Assembly: GCA_905215345.1 (NCBI GenBank)
Contig: CAJMPR010000003.1
Span: forward strand, 124,001 to 188,000
Direction: 5' to 3'
Source of the DNA: an uncultured bacterium
GTDB taxonomy: Bacteria; Bacteroidota; Bacteroidia; Bacteroidales; Bacteroidaceae
Length of the DNA stretch: 64,000 bases
Every line of letters starts with the position of its first letter. Positions within the stretch are counted from its first letter, which is position 1. The translations under genes and the position numbers were made by a program. The notes beneath the pieces were generated by a model. That model was given only the letters and a program-made list of their open reading frames with translations. It was not told where the DNA came from and searched no databases. Shown piece after piece: positions 41,376 to 50,888 of this stretch.

Positions 41376-42798
41376 GCTTCATCCCCATCTTCTCTGCCCG
41401 TTGCAACATAAAAGCACGGGCAGCTTCGTATTCATTCGGTATCACTCCATCCAGAATGGCATCTTTAATAGCACTTTTCAATGTGCCTACTTGTTGGCAA
41501 GGCTGCAAGTTAAATGTCTTCATAATCTCCTCACCACTGACCGGCGGCTGGAAGTTACGAACGCGGTCGCGTTCTTCCAAATCCTTCAGTTTCTGGCGGA
41601 CCAATTGGAAATTATTCAGGAAGCGTTGCTTACGCTCCATATTCTTGGAAGTGATATCGGCTTCACATAATGTCATCAAATCGTCAATATCATCACCCGC
41701 CTCAAACAGCAGACGACGAACAGCCGAATCCGTTACGACATCATCAGCTATTACAATGGGACGCATGTGCAAGCTTACGAGTTTCTGGACATACTTCATC
41801 TTCTCATTCATCGGAAGCTTCATCCTACGAAAGATTTCGGGAATCATCTTCTCACCAATGAAGTTATGGTTATGGAACGTCCAACCGACACGAGGTTCCC
41901 AACGTTTGGTAACCGGTTTGGCAATATCATGAAGCAAAGCAGCCCAACGAAGCCAGAGATTATCGGTTTTCTTACTTATATTATCGAGTACTTCGAGCGT
42001 ATGATAGAAATTATCCTTATGCGCCCGTCCATTACGCGTTTCTACGCCTTGTAATGCAACTAATTCAGGAAAGACCAATTGTAATAATCCGGAGCGTTCC
42101 AAGTCTATCAAACCTTTAGAGGGAACGGACGATAACAATATCTTGTTTAGTTCGTCTGCAATGCGTTCTTTAGATATAATAGAAATACGTTTCTTATTGC
42201 GACACAAGGATTCGAAAGTAACATCGTCGATATAAAAATTCAGTTGAGTGGCAAAACGGATGCAACGCATCATACGCAGAGGGTCATCGCTGAATGTGAT
42301 ATCGGGGTCAAGTGGAGTGCGAATAGTTTTTTCTTTCATATCACTCATTCCACCAAAAGGGTCTACCAACTCACCATAACGCGCCCTGTTCAGGCAAACC
42401 GCCAAAGCATTGATTGTAAAATCACGACGGTTCTGGTCATCTTCCAAAGTACCGTCCTCCACAATAGGCTTACGGGAATCATGCGTATAGGATTCCTTAC
42501 GGGCACCGACAAATTCTACTTCAGTACCATGATATTTCAACTGTGCCGTACCGAAGTTTTTGAAAACGGAGAGGTGAGCACCACGTCCCAAACGCTTTCC
42601 AAGCGCCTCGGCCATTGCAATGCCACTACCAACTACCACCACATCTATATCTTTAGATGGACGTTGCAGGAAAATGTCGCGTACGTAGCCACCGACCACA
42701 TAACACTCCAATCCCAGTTCGTCCGCAGTCTCGGATATCCGTTTGAATATATCGTCACTAAAATATTGTTTCAGTTCTTCTGCCGTCAATTCAATCAT
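41365..42798 (-). CDS. cca: CCA tRNA nucleotidyltransferase / poly(A) polymerase family, with HD domain
   Basis: 477-aa enzyme expected to add or repair the 3' CCA of tRNAs. The N-terminal nucleotidyltransferase core has GGYVRD (residues 36-41) and the metal-binding Asp50/Asp52 in KDIDVVVVGSG. RRDFTINAL and DPLRMMRCIRFATQL follow, as in class II CCA enzymes. A C-terminal HD domain (LRWAALLHDIAKP ... FHNHNFIGEKM) suggests added phosphohydrolase activity. The C-terminus KLSD-stop is encoded by the hairpin repeat. Its 5' leader contains repeat copy 3, with a -7 box beyond it at 42926. Confidence 0.92.
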   Translation of the reverse strand: MIELTAEELKQYFSDDIFKRISETADELGLECYVVGGYVRDIFLQRPSKDIDVVVVGSGIAMAEALGKRLGRGAHLSVFKNFGTAQLKYHGTEVEFVGARKESYTHDSRKPIVEDGTLEDDQNRRDFTINALAVCLNRARYGELVDPFGGMSDMKEKTIRTPLDPDITFSDDPLRMMRCIRFATQLNFYIDDVTFESLCRNKKRISIISKERIADELNKILLSSVPSKGLIDLERSGLLQLVFPELVALQGVETRNGRAHKDNFYHTLEVLDNISKKTDNLWLRWAALLHDIAKPVTKRWEPRVGWTFHNHNFIGEKMIPEIFRRMKLPMNEKMKYVQKLVSLHMRPIVIADDVVTDSAVRRLLFEAGDDIDDLMTLCEADITSKNMERKQRFLNNFQLVRQKLKDLEERDRVRNFQPPVSGEEIMKTFNLQPCQQVGTLKSAIKDAILDGVIPNEYEAARAFMLQRAEKMGMKLSD

Positions 42799-42807
42799 TA
42801 TAATAAT

Positions 42808-42918
42808 GTGCTAATAGCTAATGTGCTAATATGTTAAATATGCCAATGTGCTAATGTGCTGCGCAATTATGCTGCATAGCCATTTGCACGTTGGCATATT
42901 GGCATATTAGCACATTAA
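42808..42918. repeat. Intergenic hairpin repeat with conserved core, copy 3
   Basis: Tandem AATGTGCT-like units on the left and their complement on the right (42890-42918, GCATATTGGCATATTAGCAC). The core is the complement of 42858-42877 (ATGCAGCATAATTGCGCAGC on the minus strand). The core is as in copies 1 and 2 but the arms are different. Confidence 0.85.
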
Positions 42919-42925
42919 TCTCTTG

Positions 42926-42933
42926 CAAAGATA
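42926..42933 (-). promoter_or_regulatory. -7 promoter box for cca
   Basis: The complement reads TATCTTTG. Transcription toward cca would place the whole hairpin repeat copy 3 in the 5' leader. No clear -33 box. Confidence 0.5.
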
Positions 42934-42989
42934 CGGATATTATTTTTATTTTTTATTTTTGTCCCCCACTAACATCAAGAACGAAAATT

Positions 42990-43820
42990 ATGAAGAATGT
43001 AATACTCTTTATGTGCCTTTGTTGCACACTCTTTTCTTGCAGCGATGTAGAAAAGAAGGCAAGTGAGAAACTTCAGGAAGCCCGCACAGCCTTTGAACAT
43101 GGTGATTATAGCGAAGCTAAGATACAGATTGACAGTATCAAGATACTCTATCCCAAAGCTTTCGAAGCACGTCGGGAAGGTATCGGGCTGATGCAGCAAG
43201 TAGAATTAAAAGAACAAGAGAAGACTCTTGTCTACCTCGACAGCATGCTTAGGGAAAAACAAAAAGCAGTAGACGCTATCAAGAAGAATTTTATACTTGA
43301 AAAAGATGCTGAGTACCAAAAGATAGGAAACTACCTGCACCCTTCACAAGTGATAGAAAAGAATCTTCATCGCTCTTTCCTGCGTTTCCAGGTAGACGAA
43401 AATGGCGCTATGAGTATGACCTCCATTTACTGTGGTCCGTATAATATTCATCATGTAGCCGTAAAAGTAATTGCTCCGGACGATAGTTTTGCCGAAACAC
43501 CCGCTTCTAAAGACAGCTATGAAACCACTGACCTCGGTGAAAAGATTGAAAAAGCCGACTATAAGATAGGAGAAGACGGCAACGTTATCGGTTTCCTCTA
43601 TCTGAATAAGGACAAGAATATCCGTGTCAATTATCTCGGAGAACGTTCCTATACCACTACCCTCACCCCAAACGACCGTAAAGCTGTTGGCGAGGTTTAC
43701 GAACTGGCACAACTACTTTCTTCCATTACTGAAATCAAAAAGAATATCGAAGAAGCCAATCTAAAGATTGAATTCGTAAAACGTAAAATGGCGGAAAAGG
43801 AAAATAAAGATATAGAATAA
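42990..43820 (+). CDS. Predicted lipoprotein with coiled-coil segments
   Basis: 276-aa protein from the ATG at 42990, which gives a proper lipobox (LFSC, Cys17); the longer frame from 42891 reads through the repeat and is rejected. Residues 20-60 resemble a TPR-like helical repeat (EKLQEARTAFEHGDYSEAKIQIDSIKILYPKAFEAR). Coiled helices follow, then a small beta domain (FLRFQVDENGAMSMTSIYCGPYNIHHVAVKV) and a charged C-terminal coiled coil. I do not recognise a named family. It stands alone between divergent cca and the convergent M64 operon. Confidence 0.7.
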   Translation: MKNVILFMCLCCTLFSCSDVEKKASEKLQEARTAFEHGDYSEAKIQIDSIKILYPKAFEARREGIGLMQQVELKEQEKTLVYLDSMLREKQKAVDAIKKNFILEKDAEYQKIGNYLHPSQVIEKNLHRSFLRFQVDENGAMSMTSIYCGPYNIHHVAVKVIAPDDSFAETPASKDSYETTDLGEKIEKADYKIGEDGNVIGFLYLNKDKNIRVNYLGERSYTTTLTPNDRKAVGEVYELAQLLSSITEIKKNIEEANLKIEFVKRKMAEKENKDIE

Positions 43821-43833
43821 TACTTTTGTGTTT

Positions 43834-45468
43834 CTATTCAATCATTAATGCCTTATCTACCAACCGTGGATGTGCAAACGGCTTACCCGGAGTAACTGAA
43901 GCCCTCGTAACAGTACGGGCCTGAGGGTTACTCCGCAAGTCGAAAGCAACAAATTGTTCGTAAGTATATTCTATTCCGTCACCTTCTTTCATTATTCGAT
44001 CATAAATAGCCTTACGCGAAGGAGCATTAAAGCCTACCGTATTACTATTCATCATACTATCATCCGAAGGGCGATAAGCACCATATTGATAAGTACAAGC
44101 TCCTTCGAATACTCCCAACTTTTCGGATACATAACGGTTATCATCCAGGAAGAGTTTCCAAAGCACTTCTGTCGGTTCTTTTGTAAAATCTACATTCTGC
44201 GCCCAGCCTAACCCCTGTAACTCTTTAACTTGTTTTTTCTTATCGGACGGAATAGTTCCCGAATAATAATACTCATCTTCCAACTTGGCAAACCCATGTC
44301 CCACAGCTTCGTGTATCAACACTTGCCTGAAATCTTCGCTTTCCAGGTTCTTTATAACCGGACAATAGGCTATGGCGAACTCAATCCTCTTTGATGTTGA
44401 CGGATCCGTATATCCAAAATAAGTGGTACCCGCATGTGCAGCGGAGTTAAGTATCACTATTACCAATGTCTTCGTATAATCAATGTCCGATACACACCGC
44501 ATGTAATTTTGTACAGCCTCATCATCACCCTCAATAAAAGTACTTCCACCCCCCTCCATTTGGCAACTAAAGGCCGTTTTGTAACCGGTGCTGAAAATGT
44601 TGTTTTTCGAGACAGCAGTTACTGCATATACATTGAAATAATCACGAAGCGATTTAACCGGTTCTTCCGTGAACAAGTTTTCCATGGTTTTATCCATTAC
44701 CTTATCATAGGTTCCGTCTGCTATATCTACATCACAAAAACCATCGCCCATTATAACAAGCGGAATTCCATTGCCCCGAGTAGCAGTTTGCAAGGTACGG
44801 ACCGTTTTATCTTTAGAATAATCGGTAGACACCGTCACAGTCGAACCCAACTGAGTGACAGTAACAGTAGCCAATGTCAGCTTTTCCGTATCCGTCTCTT
44901 TAAAAAATGTTATTTGAGCGGTCCGCTTTATTTTACTTGTATTAGGTAATACTGTAAATTTAATGGTATAAGCATCAGAGCCTGTTTGAGCAGATTGAGT
45001 TAACCAATCTGAATTAGTATAATAAATCCTCAAATTTGTTTTCGGGACATTGGTGGTAAAAGAAATCGCCAGGTCACCGCCCTCTAATGCTACATTATAA
45101 TTATTTTGTTCAACCTGCACATAATCTGCGGGGAATTGTTGCAATGTAATTTCTTTGCTCAGTTTACCAGAAGTCAATGTAAGGATTGCCGTTCGAATAT
45201 CTCCCGTCATATTTTCACTTTGGGCAGTCACGGTAATTTCAGCTTTTCCGGCACTCCCCGAAGATGGTGATATAGAAACCCAGTCGGCATCACTCTTTGC
45301 TGTCCATTCACGCGTACTCGTAAAGCTGACCGTACCCTGTGAATCAATATCCGAATCAATAATGACATCTCCAATTGTCTCCAACGAAAAACAGGGTTCT
45401 ACCTCGTCTTCACAAGATACTGTAAGAAACAAACATAAGCATAGTAAAAGATAAACATTTGTCTTCAT
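43834..45468 (-). CDS. M64-family metallopeptidase lipoprotein with BACON-like domains
   Basis: 544-aa predicted secreted or surface lipoprotein (lipobox TVSC, Cys19). Residues about 30-115 form a BACON domain (TREWTAKSDADWVSISPSSGSAGKAEITVTA) and about 118-205 a second, weaker one. The C-terminal about 320 residues are an M64 (IgA-peptidase-like) catalytic domain with zinc motif HEAVGH at 386-391 and the downstream KLEDEY (395-400). It is third in a susC-susD-peptidase operon, so it probably trims host or dietary (glyco)proteins for uptake by that pair; the substrate is inferred only. Confidence 0.88.
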   Translation of the reverse strand: MKTNVYLLLCLCLFLTVSCEDEVEPCFSLETIGDVIIDSDIDSQGTVSFTSTREWTAKSDADWVSISPSSGSAGKAEITVTAQSENMTGDIRTAILTLTSGKLSKEITLQQFPADYVQVEQNNYNVALEGGDLAISFTTNVPKTNLRIYYTNSDWLTQSAQTGSDAYTIKFTVLPNTSKIKRTAQITFFKETDTEKLTLATVTVTQLGSTVTVSTDYSKDKTVRTLQTATRGNGIPLVIMGDGFCDVDIADGTYDKVMDKTMENLFTEEPVKSLRDYFNVYAVTAVSKNNIFSTGYKTAFSCQMEGGGSTFIEGDDEAVQNYMRCVSDIDYTKTLVIVILNSAAHAGTTYFGYTDPSTSKRIEFAIAYCPVIKNLESEDFRQVLIHEAVGHGFAKLEDEYYYSGTIPSDKKKQVKELQGLGWAQNVDFTKEPTEVLWKLFLDDNRYVSEKLGVFEGACTYQYGAYRPSDDSMMNSNTVGFNAPSRKAIYDRIMKEGDGIEYTYEQFVAFDLRSNPQARTVTRASVTPGKPFAHPRLVDKALMIE

Positions 45469-45596
45469 GGCAATTGGGGAATATAATTATCGCAAAAGTA
45501 TGATAAAAATATTCCCCAATCAAAAGAAAACGACAAATAAGTTCGAAAATAAGATAAAAACTTATTTGGTATACACCAAGATCACATAATATTTAT

Positions 45597-47087
45597 CTAT
45601 AAATTAGGATTTGCATTTGTCTCCTTCTCCGGAATAGCATACAAGTAATATACACTATTCGGTACAAACTTCGATCCGTCCGGGAAAGCAGTAAACCAAT
45701 GCCCTTCGGGATTATACTCTTTATAAGTGCCATCCTGCTGCCAACAATTATACTTTTTCTCCGCTTCTTCTATTGTCAAAGCCTCACGTACAACGGCACG
45801 CTGGGTACGTAATATATCGGTAATACCAAATCCTTCTCCCCACAGTTCACGACGACGTTCCATCAAAATATCATCGATTAATTGTTCCTGTGTCTTACCG
45901 GATAAGTTATAATCAGCAAGACCACGGGCATTGCGTAGTGTGTTGAGGGGTTTCACAGCTTCACCCATTTCCCCCTCACGTGCCAATGCTTCAGCAGCAA
46001 TGAGATACATTTCAGCGGAACGCATTACAACAATATCACCTGTCTGGTCGGTGCGAATACGGAATTTACGGTATCCTAAATATCCTTCACGCATCCATTG
46101 GAACAGTTCCAAGCGAATATCGCCCATTTCAAAAGTATCCATAAAGTGCGGATCAGCCATAAAGCTGTTATAGGCATCGGGAGTCACCACATCTATATAA
46201 TAAAAGTTATAGCTGGCATCGGACTGGCTGACAGATTGCGGATGCCCCCATAACCACTCGGTATTGGATAGGTCGTTAAATCCCATATAAGTCTTGGCAT
46301 CCGTCATCAAAGCATACCCCTGAGCTGCGGCAGTAGCAGCCTTGACAGCCTCATCCCATTGTCCGGTAAGCAGATAGGCACGTGCCAACAGCCCATTGAC
46401 AACATTGGTATTCGGCTTAAATTTAGAATTATCGTCCGGACGAACGTAGCCATCCAACAATTCTTTTGCTTTATTCAAATCCTTGAATATTTGGGTATAT
46501 ACTTCCTCCAAAGTAGCCTTACCCTTAGGCTGTGTGGCAGAAGTGGTAGGTTCCGTATAAAGAGGTACGGCAGGTGCATTCGGGTCTTTCAGATAAGTAA
46601 ACTGATAGTGTTGGGCCAAATGCAAATAACAGAAAGCACGCAAGGCGTATGCTTGTCCCTGTGAGTACCGGAATTCCGGTGTATTATCATCTCCCGTAGC
46701 TGTAATCGAAATGGCCGTATTACAATTGTCTATGGTTTTGTACATCAGATACCAGGCAAAAGACGTACGGTTATTAGCGGGCATCGCAACGTCATCAAAC
46801 TGATACGAAGAGTTAAAACCATACATCGGACGGGATACCACATCATCCGCCATCATATCATCCTGCAACATCAAGGCACGATAACCGATATTGGCATACG
46901 TACTGCTGTATTCAAACAGATTATACCATGCACCATTGAAAATACGTCCGGCATTGGACGGAACGGGAACAATCCCGGCATCCACGGCATCCGTAGGCTT
47001 ATGGTCAAGAAAATCCCCACTACACGAAGACAAAGAAAATATCAGTCCGGTAGTTAAGATTGCTATATTTTTAATTGAAGTATTCAT
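45597..47087 (-). CDS. SusD/RagB-family outer-membrane lipoprotein
   Basis: 496-aa surface lipoprotein (lipobox LSSC, Cys22) that acts as the lid of a SusC-type transporter. SusD features are the N-terminal DFLDHKPTDAVD, the helical TPR-like segments (YALRAFCYLHLAQHYQFTYLKDPNAPAVPLYTEPT) and the C-terminal ILMERRRELWGEGFGITDILRTQ. It follows the susC-like gene by 29 nt; that gap consists of tandem TAACTTATAACTCA units. 128 nt lie before the peptidase gene. Confidence 0.92.
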   Translation of the reverse strand: MNTSIKNIAILTTGLIFSLSSCSGDFLDHKPTDAVDAGIVPVPSNAGRIFNGAWYNLFEYSSTYANIGYRALMLQDDMMADDVVSRPMYGFNSSYQFDDVAMPANNRTSFAWYLMYKTIDNCNTAISITATGDDNTPEFRYSQGQAYALRAFCYLHLAQHYQFTYLKDPNAPAVPLYTEPTTSATQPKGKATLEEVYTQIFKDLNKAKELLDGYVRPDDNSKFKPNTNVVNGLLARAYLLTGQWDEAVKAATAAAQGYALMTDAKTYMGFNDLSNTEWLWGHPQSVSQSDASYNFYYIDVVTPDAYNSFMADPHFMDTFEMGDIRLELFQWMREGYLGYRKFRIRTDQTGDIVVMRSAEMYLIAAEALAREGEMGEAVKPLNTLRNARGLADYNLSGKTQEQLIDDILMERRRELWGEGFGITDILRTQRAVVREALTIEEAEKKYNCWQQDGTYKEYNPEGHWFTAFPDGSKFVPNSVYYLYAIPEKETNANPNL

Positions 47088-47116
47088 GTGAGTTATAAGT
47101 TATGAGTTATAAGTTA

Positions 47117-50100
47117 TCAGAATGAGACATTCAGTCCTCCTGAGATAGAACGCATCGCGGGATAACGGTAATAAGTCAGTCCGGTAATACCTTGTTCCGG
47201 GTCGAGCCCCTGATTCTTTGAGAATGTGAGCAGATTATCTGCCTGCACAAAGAGTTGCAAACTGTTCAGACTGATTTTCTTTATTAACGGCTGCGGGAAG
47301 TTGTAGGACAATGTGATGTTCTTCATCCGCAAGAATGAATTATTGAACAGATTACGGGTAGAATTGGAATTCCAGTTATTGGAAACCGTCTTCAATGCCG
47401 GTACATCCGTATTGCGGTTTTCGGGTGTCCATCGTTTCAACATTTCAGTAGACCATGCACGTCCCGTACTGCTACCGTTACTCCACAGCATCGTAATATC
47501 CCTATCTACGATATATCCGCCGATGCTGTAAGCAAAGACCGCCGACAACTCAAATCCTTTATAAGAGAAAGCGGTATTAAATCCGCCATACACTTTTGGA
47601 AGTGATGATTTATTCACATAATAATAATCGGCTTGCGCATAATCATTAGTCGTAGTGCGCCCGGTAATATTTCCTTGCGCATCCTTTATATTCTTATACC
47701 ACAACGGATCACCATTGTCCGGATTTACACCCGCCCATTCACGCAGATAGAAGTCATACACCGAACGCCCTACCTTCAAACGGGTAACACCCGTTATAGG
47801 CATATCATCCAATGGGAGATCGGTCACCACATTCTTATAATGAGTCAGATTCACTCCCAAACGCCACATAAAATCACGGGTATGAATCAACGTACCTTTA
47901 AGGTCTATTTCAAAACCTGTATTCTTCAATGCACCGATATTTTCATCCACCGAAGTATATCCTAATGAAGTAGCCAGCGGACGGGAGTACAACAAATCCT
48001 TTGAACGACGCTGGAAAAAGTCGAACGAGCCGGAGAAACGATTATCGAACAATGAAAAGTCAATACCTATATTCATATTCAGGTTGGTTTCCCATTTCAA
48101 GTCGGGAGTAGCGAGACGGTCGGATACCAATGCATTCTCACCTGCCTGTGAAACAATGGAGTACAGTCCGCTACTGGCATAATATGTACCCAAGTTATCA
48201 TTACCCTGCGCCCCATAGCTTGCTTTTAAAGTCAAAGCAGAAAGCCAGTTGGCGGTAGATTCCATAAACTGTTCACGGTCAATACGCCAGGAAGCGCCGA
48301 CTGACCAGAAGTTACCCCAACGTGTTCCCGGGGCAAAGCGCGAAGAGCCGTCACGGCGGTAAGACGCCGAGAAGAAATATTTGTTCTGATAGTCATACTG
48401 CGCACTGATAAGATAACCCAGCAAGGAATAATCAATTCGGTATCCCGTACCGGCAGTAACCAGTGAGCCAACCGCCAGTTCCGGCATATCCGGTACCGCC
48501 ATATTGCTGCGAGCTGCCTGTAACACGTCATAACGGTAAGAATAAGCCTCCTGCCCTGCAAGTACACTGAAATGATGTTCATCAATCGTCTTATCATACG
48601 TCACAATATTATTCCACGTCCAAGAGAAAGTACGGGTATATTCTCGGCTCGAACCTCCACCTGTGTTTACAGCCGGACCAATCTTCGGGTTGGTATAATC
48701 CAGCGTGTTAAAATCAATAAGGTCGAAGTTGAAACTGGTCTTGAACTTCAAGCCCTTTATAAAAGTCACCTCAAGGAAAGTACGTCCGGAGAATTCATCT
48801 CTCATTCGCTCGGATTTATCATTAGGTAAAGTAGCAGGTAAGTTCCAGTTCGCCATAGAACCCGAAGGACGATAGGAACCGAAATCATAAATACGCTGGC
48901 CTTCCGAGTCAAGTTTATACGAGCCGTCGGCATTCATTTCATAAATAGGATAAAAATCCGCCATCAAACGTCCGGCATTAATCACGTTACTCGTCTTTGT
49001 ATCCGACGAAACAGGATAATTCTGTATAGAATGGGCATAACTCATGTTTACCCCACCCCGCAGCCAGTGAGTAATCTCACTTGAAATGTTGGAACGTAAA
49101 TTGAAGCGCTGGTACCCGGACTCCAAAGCAATACCTTTGTCATTTAAGTAACCAGCCGAGAAATAATATTGATTGGTCTTTCCACCACCGGAAACATTCA
49201 GTCCGATTTCAGTGCGGAGCGCCTGTTGCTCCATTTCTTTCTGCCAGTCCACATTCCAAAGCGGTGTTGCACCTGCAACTAACTTTCCATCCGTACCCAC
49301 AGGTTGGGCATAATTAGGACCGTAAGGATTAGGGCCTCCCCCCATCAACTTGCCCACCAAGTCTTTAGAAGCTTGTGCAGCAGCAGTCTGCGGAGTATAT
49401 TTATCTGTATTTAGAGCGTATTGATTACGCAATGCTTCCCAATAGAGTTCAAAATACTGGTCCGTTCCGATACGGTCATAATCACGGATAGCCCGGTTGG
49501 AACCTCCGAAACTGGCATTGATATTGACCGTAGTTTTCGAATTAGCCTGTCCCTGTTTAGTAGTAATGATAATCACACCATTGGCACCGCGCGACCCGTA
49601 TAATGCAGCCGAAGCGGCATCTTTCAGCACCGTCAGAGAAGAAATATCCTCGGGATTGATAGAGTTGATACTACCGTCGAAAGGCACACCATCTACCACA
49701 TAAAGCGGAGCACTCGAAGCATTAATAGAGCCGATACCACGGATACGTATCTCGGCATCCGTACCCGGCTGTCCACTGGGAGCACTTGCCTGAAGTCCGG
49801 ATACCGTACCTTCAAGCGCACGTGATACGTTGGAAACCTGCATCTTGGCAATCTCGCTTCCCTTCACAGTAGACGCCGCACCGGTAAAGCTATATTTTTT
49901 TGCCGTAGCATAGGCCACCACCATTACTTCATCCAGTTGTTCGCTGTCCGGTGCTAACTCTACATTTATCGTTGTCCGTCCACCTACTTTCTGTTCCTGA
50001 GTCTGAAGACCGATAAAACTAAAAACCAATGTTCCGTCTGCCGGTACAACAATAGTATATTTTCCGTCAACGTCGGTCACCGTACCATTATGAGTTCCTT

Positions 50101-50245
50101 TCACTAATACCGATGCCCCCGGCAAAGGTTCGCCCTCTGATACCACAACACCCGATACACGGATATCAGCGGCAGTGGCGGCATACAGCATCACCACCGA
50201 GAGCGCAAACAGTGAGGTTAAGAAAAAGCGCAGTTTACTATTCAT
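47117..50245 (-). CDS. SusC/RagA-family TonB-dependent outer-membrane transporter
   Basis: 1042-aa outer-membrane importer. After the signal peptide (ending near AATA) comes a carboxypeptidase-D-regulatory-like domain (VSGVVVSEGEPLPGASVLVKGT), then the plug with the SusC signature (VSRALEGTVSGLQ, IRIRGIGSINASSAPLYVVDGVP, LKDAASAALYGSRGANGVIIITTK), then the beta barrel ending in GGLNVSF with the terminal Phe. With SusD and an M64 peptidase but no glycan-active enzymes, it looks like a peptide or glycopeptide uptake system. It has a long structured 5' leader and a hairpin right over the start codon (50245-50253 / 50271-50279). Confidence 0.94.
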   Translation of the reverse strand: MNSKLRFFLTSLFALSVVMLYAATAADIRVSGVVVSEGEPLPGASVLVKGTHNGTVTDVDGKYTIVVPADGTLVFSFIGLQTQEQKVGGRTTINVELAPDSEQLDEVMVVAYATAKKYSFTGAASTVKGSEIAKMQVSNVSRALEGTVSGLQASAPSGQPGTDAEIRIRGIGSINASSAPLYVVDGVPFDGSINSINPEDISSLTVLKDAASAALYGSRGANGVIIITTKQGQANSKTTVNINASFGGSNRAIRDYDRIGTDQYFELYWEALRNQYALNTDKYTPQTAAAQASKDLVGKLMGGGPNPYGPNYAQPVGTDGKLVAGATPLWNVDWQKEMEQQALRTEIGLNVSGGGKTNQYYFSAGYLNDKGIALESGYQRFNLRSNISSEITHWLRGGVNMSYAHSIQNYPVSSDTKTSNVINAGRLMADFYPIYEMNADGSYKLDSEGQRIYDFGSYRPSGSMANWNLPATLPNDKSERMRDEFSGRTFLEVTFIKGLKFKTSFNFDLIDFNTLDYTNPKIGPAVNTGGGSSREYTRTFSWTWNNIVTYDKTIDEHHFSVLAGQEAYSYRYDVLQAARSNMAVPDMPELAVGSLVTAGTGYRIDYSLLGYLISAQYDYQNKYFFSASYRRDGSSRFAPGTRWGNFWSVGASWRIDREQFMESTANWLSALTLKASYGAQGNDNLGTYYASSGLYSIVSQAGENALVSDRLATPDLKWETNLNMNIGIDFSLFDNRFSGSFDFFQRRSKDLLYSRPLATSLGYTSVDENIGALKNTGFEIDLKGTLIHTRDFMWRLGVNLTHYKNVVTDLPLDDMPITGVTRLKVGRSVYDFYLREWAGVNPDNGDPLWYKNIKDAQGNITGRTTTNDYAQADYYYVNKSSLPKVYGGFNTAFSYKGFELSAVFAYSIGGYIVDRDITMLWSNGSSTGRAWSTEMLKRWTPENRNTDVPALKTVSNNWNSNSTRNLFNNSFLRMKNITLSYNFPQPLIKKISLNSLQLFVQADNLLTFSKNQGLDPEQGITGLTYYRYPAMRSISGGLNVSF

Positions 50246-50310
50246 TCTGTTAAAGTTTGGTTAGATTTCATTAACAGAAAAAAAGAGAGTTTGTTCAGTA
50301 GGAAAGAATA

Positions 50311-50334
50311 AAAAAACTCCCCCCCTAAAGGGGG
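50311..50334 (-). terminator. Terminator-like hairpin in the susC leader
   Basis: On the minus strand CCCCC TTTA GGGGG is followed by GGAG and six T. It lies about 65 nt before the susC-like start, where it would act as an attenuator or end a separate small RNA. Confidence 0.6.
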
Positions 50335-50578
50335 CATATATAAAAGTATAAGGAGTAAAAAACGTTCAGAAAGGAATATTTATGTAAAATCACACACCTA
50401 TCTGTGTCGGCTTACGCAGATAAGTGCGTGAGGCGACGCAGATAGATGTGTAAAACGTGAAAGCAGTGAATGAAACGGATACATGGACAATACAGCCAAT
50501 CATTGGCTGTTTACGTTTTACTCCGGATAGGCGCAAGCAAATTGAAAAATATTGAACTCTGCAAAAATATAGCCTGTC

Positions 50579-50633
50579 ATCGGGGGGAATGTTGCCTACC
50601 TTCGCCTCGATAGTAGGCAACATTCCCCCCGAT
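50579..50633. repeat. Perfect 21-bp inverted repeat with 13-nt loop
   Basis: Arms 50579-50599 (begins ATCGGGGGGAATG) and 50613-50633 are exact reverse complements. It is followed by a partial third copy of CCTACCTTC. Confidence 0.93.
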
Positions 50634-50717
50634 AGTCGCCTACCTTCTGAATTGATTTTGTAAACGCTTGATAATTAGAAGATTTATAACAAACCAAATC
50701 TTAGAGAAAAGATTCAA

Positions 50718-50725
50718 CAAAGATA
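50718..50725 (-). promoter_or_regulatory. -7 promoter box for the susC operon
   Basis: The complement reads TATCTTTG, the commonest -7 form in this window. Use of this promoter would give a leader of about 470 nt. A -33 TTTG is not evident. Confidence 0.45.
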
Positions 50726-50847
50726 GCGCAAATTTTAGCTAATAACCGAAAGGAAAGGAGTGAAATGAGTAAAATGACAGGCCACCAATTTGTCCGAATT
50801 TACCACCAACCAGGCAGTCGTGCGTAACTGATTGATTGTGAGCGCAT

Positions 50848-50888
50848 ATAAAAAGAGGATATGTCCCAATGAAAGAACATACCCTCTT
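50848..50888 (-). terminator. Intrinsic terminator after the receiver gene
   Basis: On the minus strand AAGAGGGTATGTTC (50888-50875) pairs with GGACATATCCTCTT (50866-50853) and runs into T. It ends the receiver-protein transcript and separates it from the susC leader. Confidence 0.82.

Noticed and set aside
50390..50623. 77-aa minus-strand frame in the susC leader
   Set aside because: It is open only because it spans palindromes; no protein-like composition.
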